A stretch of DNA of 64,000 nt, taken from assembly GCA_958295665.1 (NCBI GenBank), contig OY282558.1, forward strand, positions 187,342,015-187,406,014, written 5' to 3'. Shown piece by piece: positions 62,561-64,000 of the stretch. Origin of the DNA: Tipula vernalis (taxonomy: Eukaryota > Arthropoda > Insecta > Diptera > Tipulidae). The stretch's first letter is position 1, and each line of letters begins with the position of its first letter. Made by a program: the position numbers and the translations under genes. The notes below the pieces were generated by a model that saw only the letters and a program-made list of their open reading frames with translations, had not been told where the DNA came from and searched no databases.

Positions 62561-62980
62561 ATTAAGAAATTAAATTTATTGTGAAAAAAAAGACAAACTT
62601 TTCGGACAAAAAGTGTTACAAAACTCAAAAAAAAAAAAAAAAAAAAAATTTCAATTAAATTCGGTGAAAATGAAAATCTTGCTCATTTTGGCTATAAGGT
62701 AAATCATTTTTTTTATTATTCATATAATTAATCCTTTTTCCCTATACTATACTAACAATTGTGGAAAAGTTATTGAACCCAAGATTTAGAACTTGTAAAA
62801 ATCTTTTATTTTCGTATACGTATGAAATTTACTAAAACGAAAAATCGCAATTTATCCGTATAAAACTCTATAGATAAAGTGCAAACGATTATAGAAATAT
62901 AGATCGTATCGCGAAATCTTATCAAATTCTTTGACAACGCGATCCAAAATAAGTGAGCGGGTTATCACTAAATATTTTTT

Positions 62981-63998
62981 ATGGGACAAAATTCAAAACA
63001 AAACGACTTGACCAAAATTAAAGAACAGTTTGAAAGCGATTCAAATAAACTATCAGGATTATTAGAAAAAATTAAGTTAGAGCAAATACAAAATAAAAAC
63101 CTCCAAAAATTAAAAATGGCAAATATTAAAGAAATTTTAGAAATTTTCGACGTAGATAAAATTACTAAGAATATTTTACCCTACGATGGAAGTAAAACAG
63201 ACTTAGTACGATTCCTAGATTCTGTAGATAATACGATTCAAATTTACCGAAATTTAGACAAAAATTCGGAACATTATAAAATCATAGTATCTAACATTAG
63301 AAGTAAAATTATAGGCATAGCTAGTAATTCTTTAATAACACATAATGTAAATACAACAAATTGGAAAGAGATAAAAGAACATTTAGTGAATAAATATGCT
63401 GATAGCAGAGACGAATCAAACTTACAGTTTGAACTATACAGTCTCGTCAGAAATAATTTATCACCTCAAAATTTGTTCGATAAAATCCAAAATCTGTTGT
63501 AGTAAGGTCATTAATCAAGTCAAGCTTCACAACGATAATCAAGAAATTATCGCTCATCAAATTAAACAATACAATCAAGTTGGTTTAACAATTTTTACCG
63601 CAGGTCTAAAAGAACCTCTAGGAGGCAGAATTAGATCTATGCAACCTAAAAATCTCATAGAAGCACTTGAATTTATTACTAAGGAGCAAAACATTAACAA
63701 ATTAAAATATAACAACCAATCAACAAATAGTAATTACTCGTATAATAACAACAACAAAATCAAACAAGAATCTTATAAAACTACGGAAAATAATAATACC
63801 AACAATCAAAAATCAAGTAACAACAAAAATTACAGCCCCAACTATAAACCAAACTATACTCCTAATATTAAGAAATTTCAAAATAATTACATGAACAACA
63901 AATCGCCGGAAACTAATGATAATACCCAAACCAAAAGAGAAATTAAAACCGAACATTTTAACATTGAGACGGAAATCAATGATGAGATTTTTAATTAA
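62981..63998 (+). pseudogene. gypsy/errantivirus-type gag, frameshifted
   Basis: A retroelement capsid gene. The first frame (62981-63502) opens with ATG and a Lys/Gln-rich helix, then ILPYDGSKTDLVRFLDSVDN, the conserved start of the capsid domain of gypsy-group gag, and helices through about codon 170. It ends in tandem stops. A second frame open to 63998 carries on with the rest of the capsid (VGLTIFTAGLKEPLGGRIRS) and then a long Asn/Lys/Tyr-rich tail with no visible zinc knuckle, as in errantiviral gag. The shift lies about 63485-63505. The tail ends in TAA next to the window edge; pol would lie beyond. One shift only suggests a fairly young copy or a base error. Confidence 0.8.
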
Positions 63999-64000
63999 TA

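Overview
The window looks like a repeat-choked, AT-rich stretch of an insect genome, most probably a fly (Diptera). Spliceosomal introns, Jockey/I, copia, BEL/Pao and gypsy retroelements, pogo/Tigger, Tc1 and piggyBac transposase remnants and one long satellite array are all visible. The species cannot be fixed from the sequence. No bacterial-style operons, rRNA or convincing tRNA genes were seen. Most of the window appears to be pericentromeric or intergenic mobile-element debris, with few candidate host genes.

Layout. Positions 1-3585 hold two exons of a minus-strand gene with a Myb/SANT-like domain; its intron is filled by a ~2.9 kb foldback element (inverted arms of ~1.1-1.2 kb tipped by (AT)n and a 15-bp minisatellite). 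4.4-7.7 kb is a mosaic: a dispersed repeat, a broken Zeste-type Myb pseudogene, a LINE reverse-transcriptase fragment and a pogo/Tigger fragment. 8.0-9.7 kb carries a nearly intact tyrosine-recombinase gene of Crypton type, flanked on both sides by palindromes sharing the half-site TTTGTCAC. 11.2-12.5 kb is a multi-exon gene of unknown family. 12.7-15.9 kb is a DNA transposase gene interrupted by a 5'-truncated LINE. 15.9-18.4 kb and 19.16-19.95 kb are two inverted-repeat elements, the second with TTAA duplications.

21.9-24 kb contains BEL/Pao gag, gypsy pol and Tc1 remnants plus an unidentified exon. 24.9-26.5 kb holds strand-biased degenerate simple repeats. 27.2-30.5 kb is a Jockey fragment next to a decayed copia element with a recognisable LTR and primer-binding site. 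31.9-32.8 kb is a gag-like relic split by a 272-bp snap-back element with 12-bp target duplications. After a 200-N gap, 33.6-42.1 kb is a satellite of 172/175-bp monomers with higher-order repeats.

44-46.9 kb joins a piggyBac pseudogene to an internally deleted I/Jockey LINE. 47-54 kb is AT-rich noncoding DNA. 55.3-60.6 kb is an uninterrupted 1744-codon Rep/helicase/endonuclease gene of a Helentron (Helitron-like rolling-circle transposon), the best preserved gene here. 62.0-64.0 kb is the 5' part (LTR end, primer-binding site, frameshifted gag) of a gypsy-type retroelement that runs off the right edge.

The genes do not form a pathway. They are independent selfish elements inserted into one another. 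The two with the best preserved enzymes are the Helentron and the Crypton.
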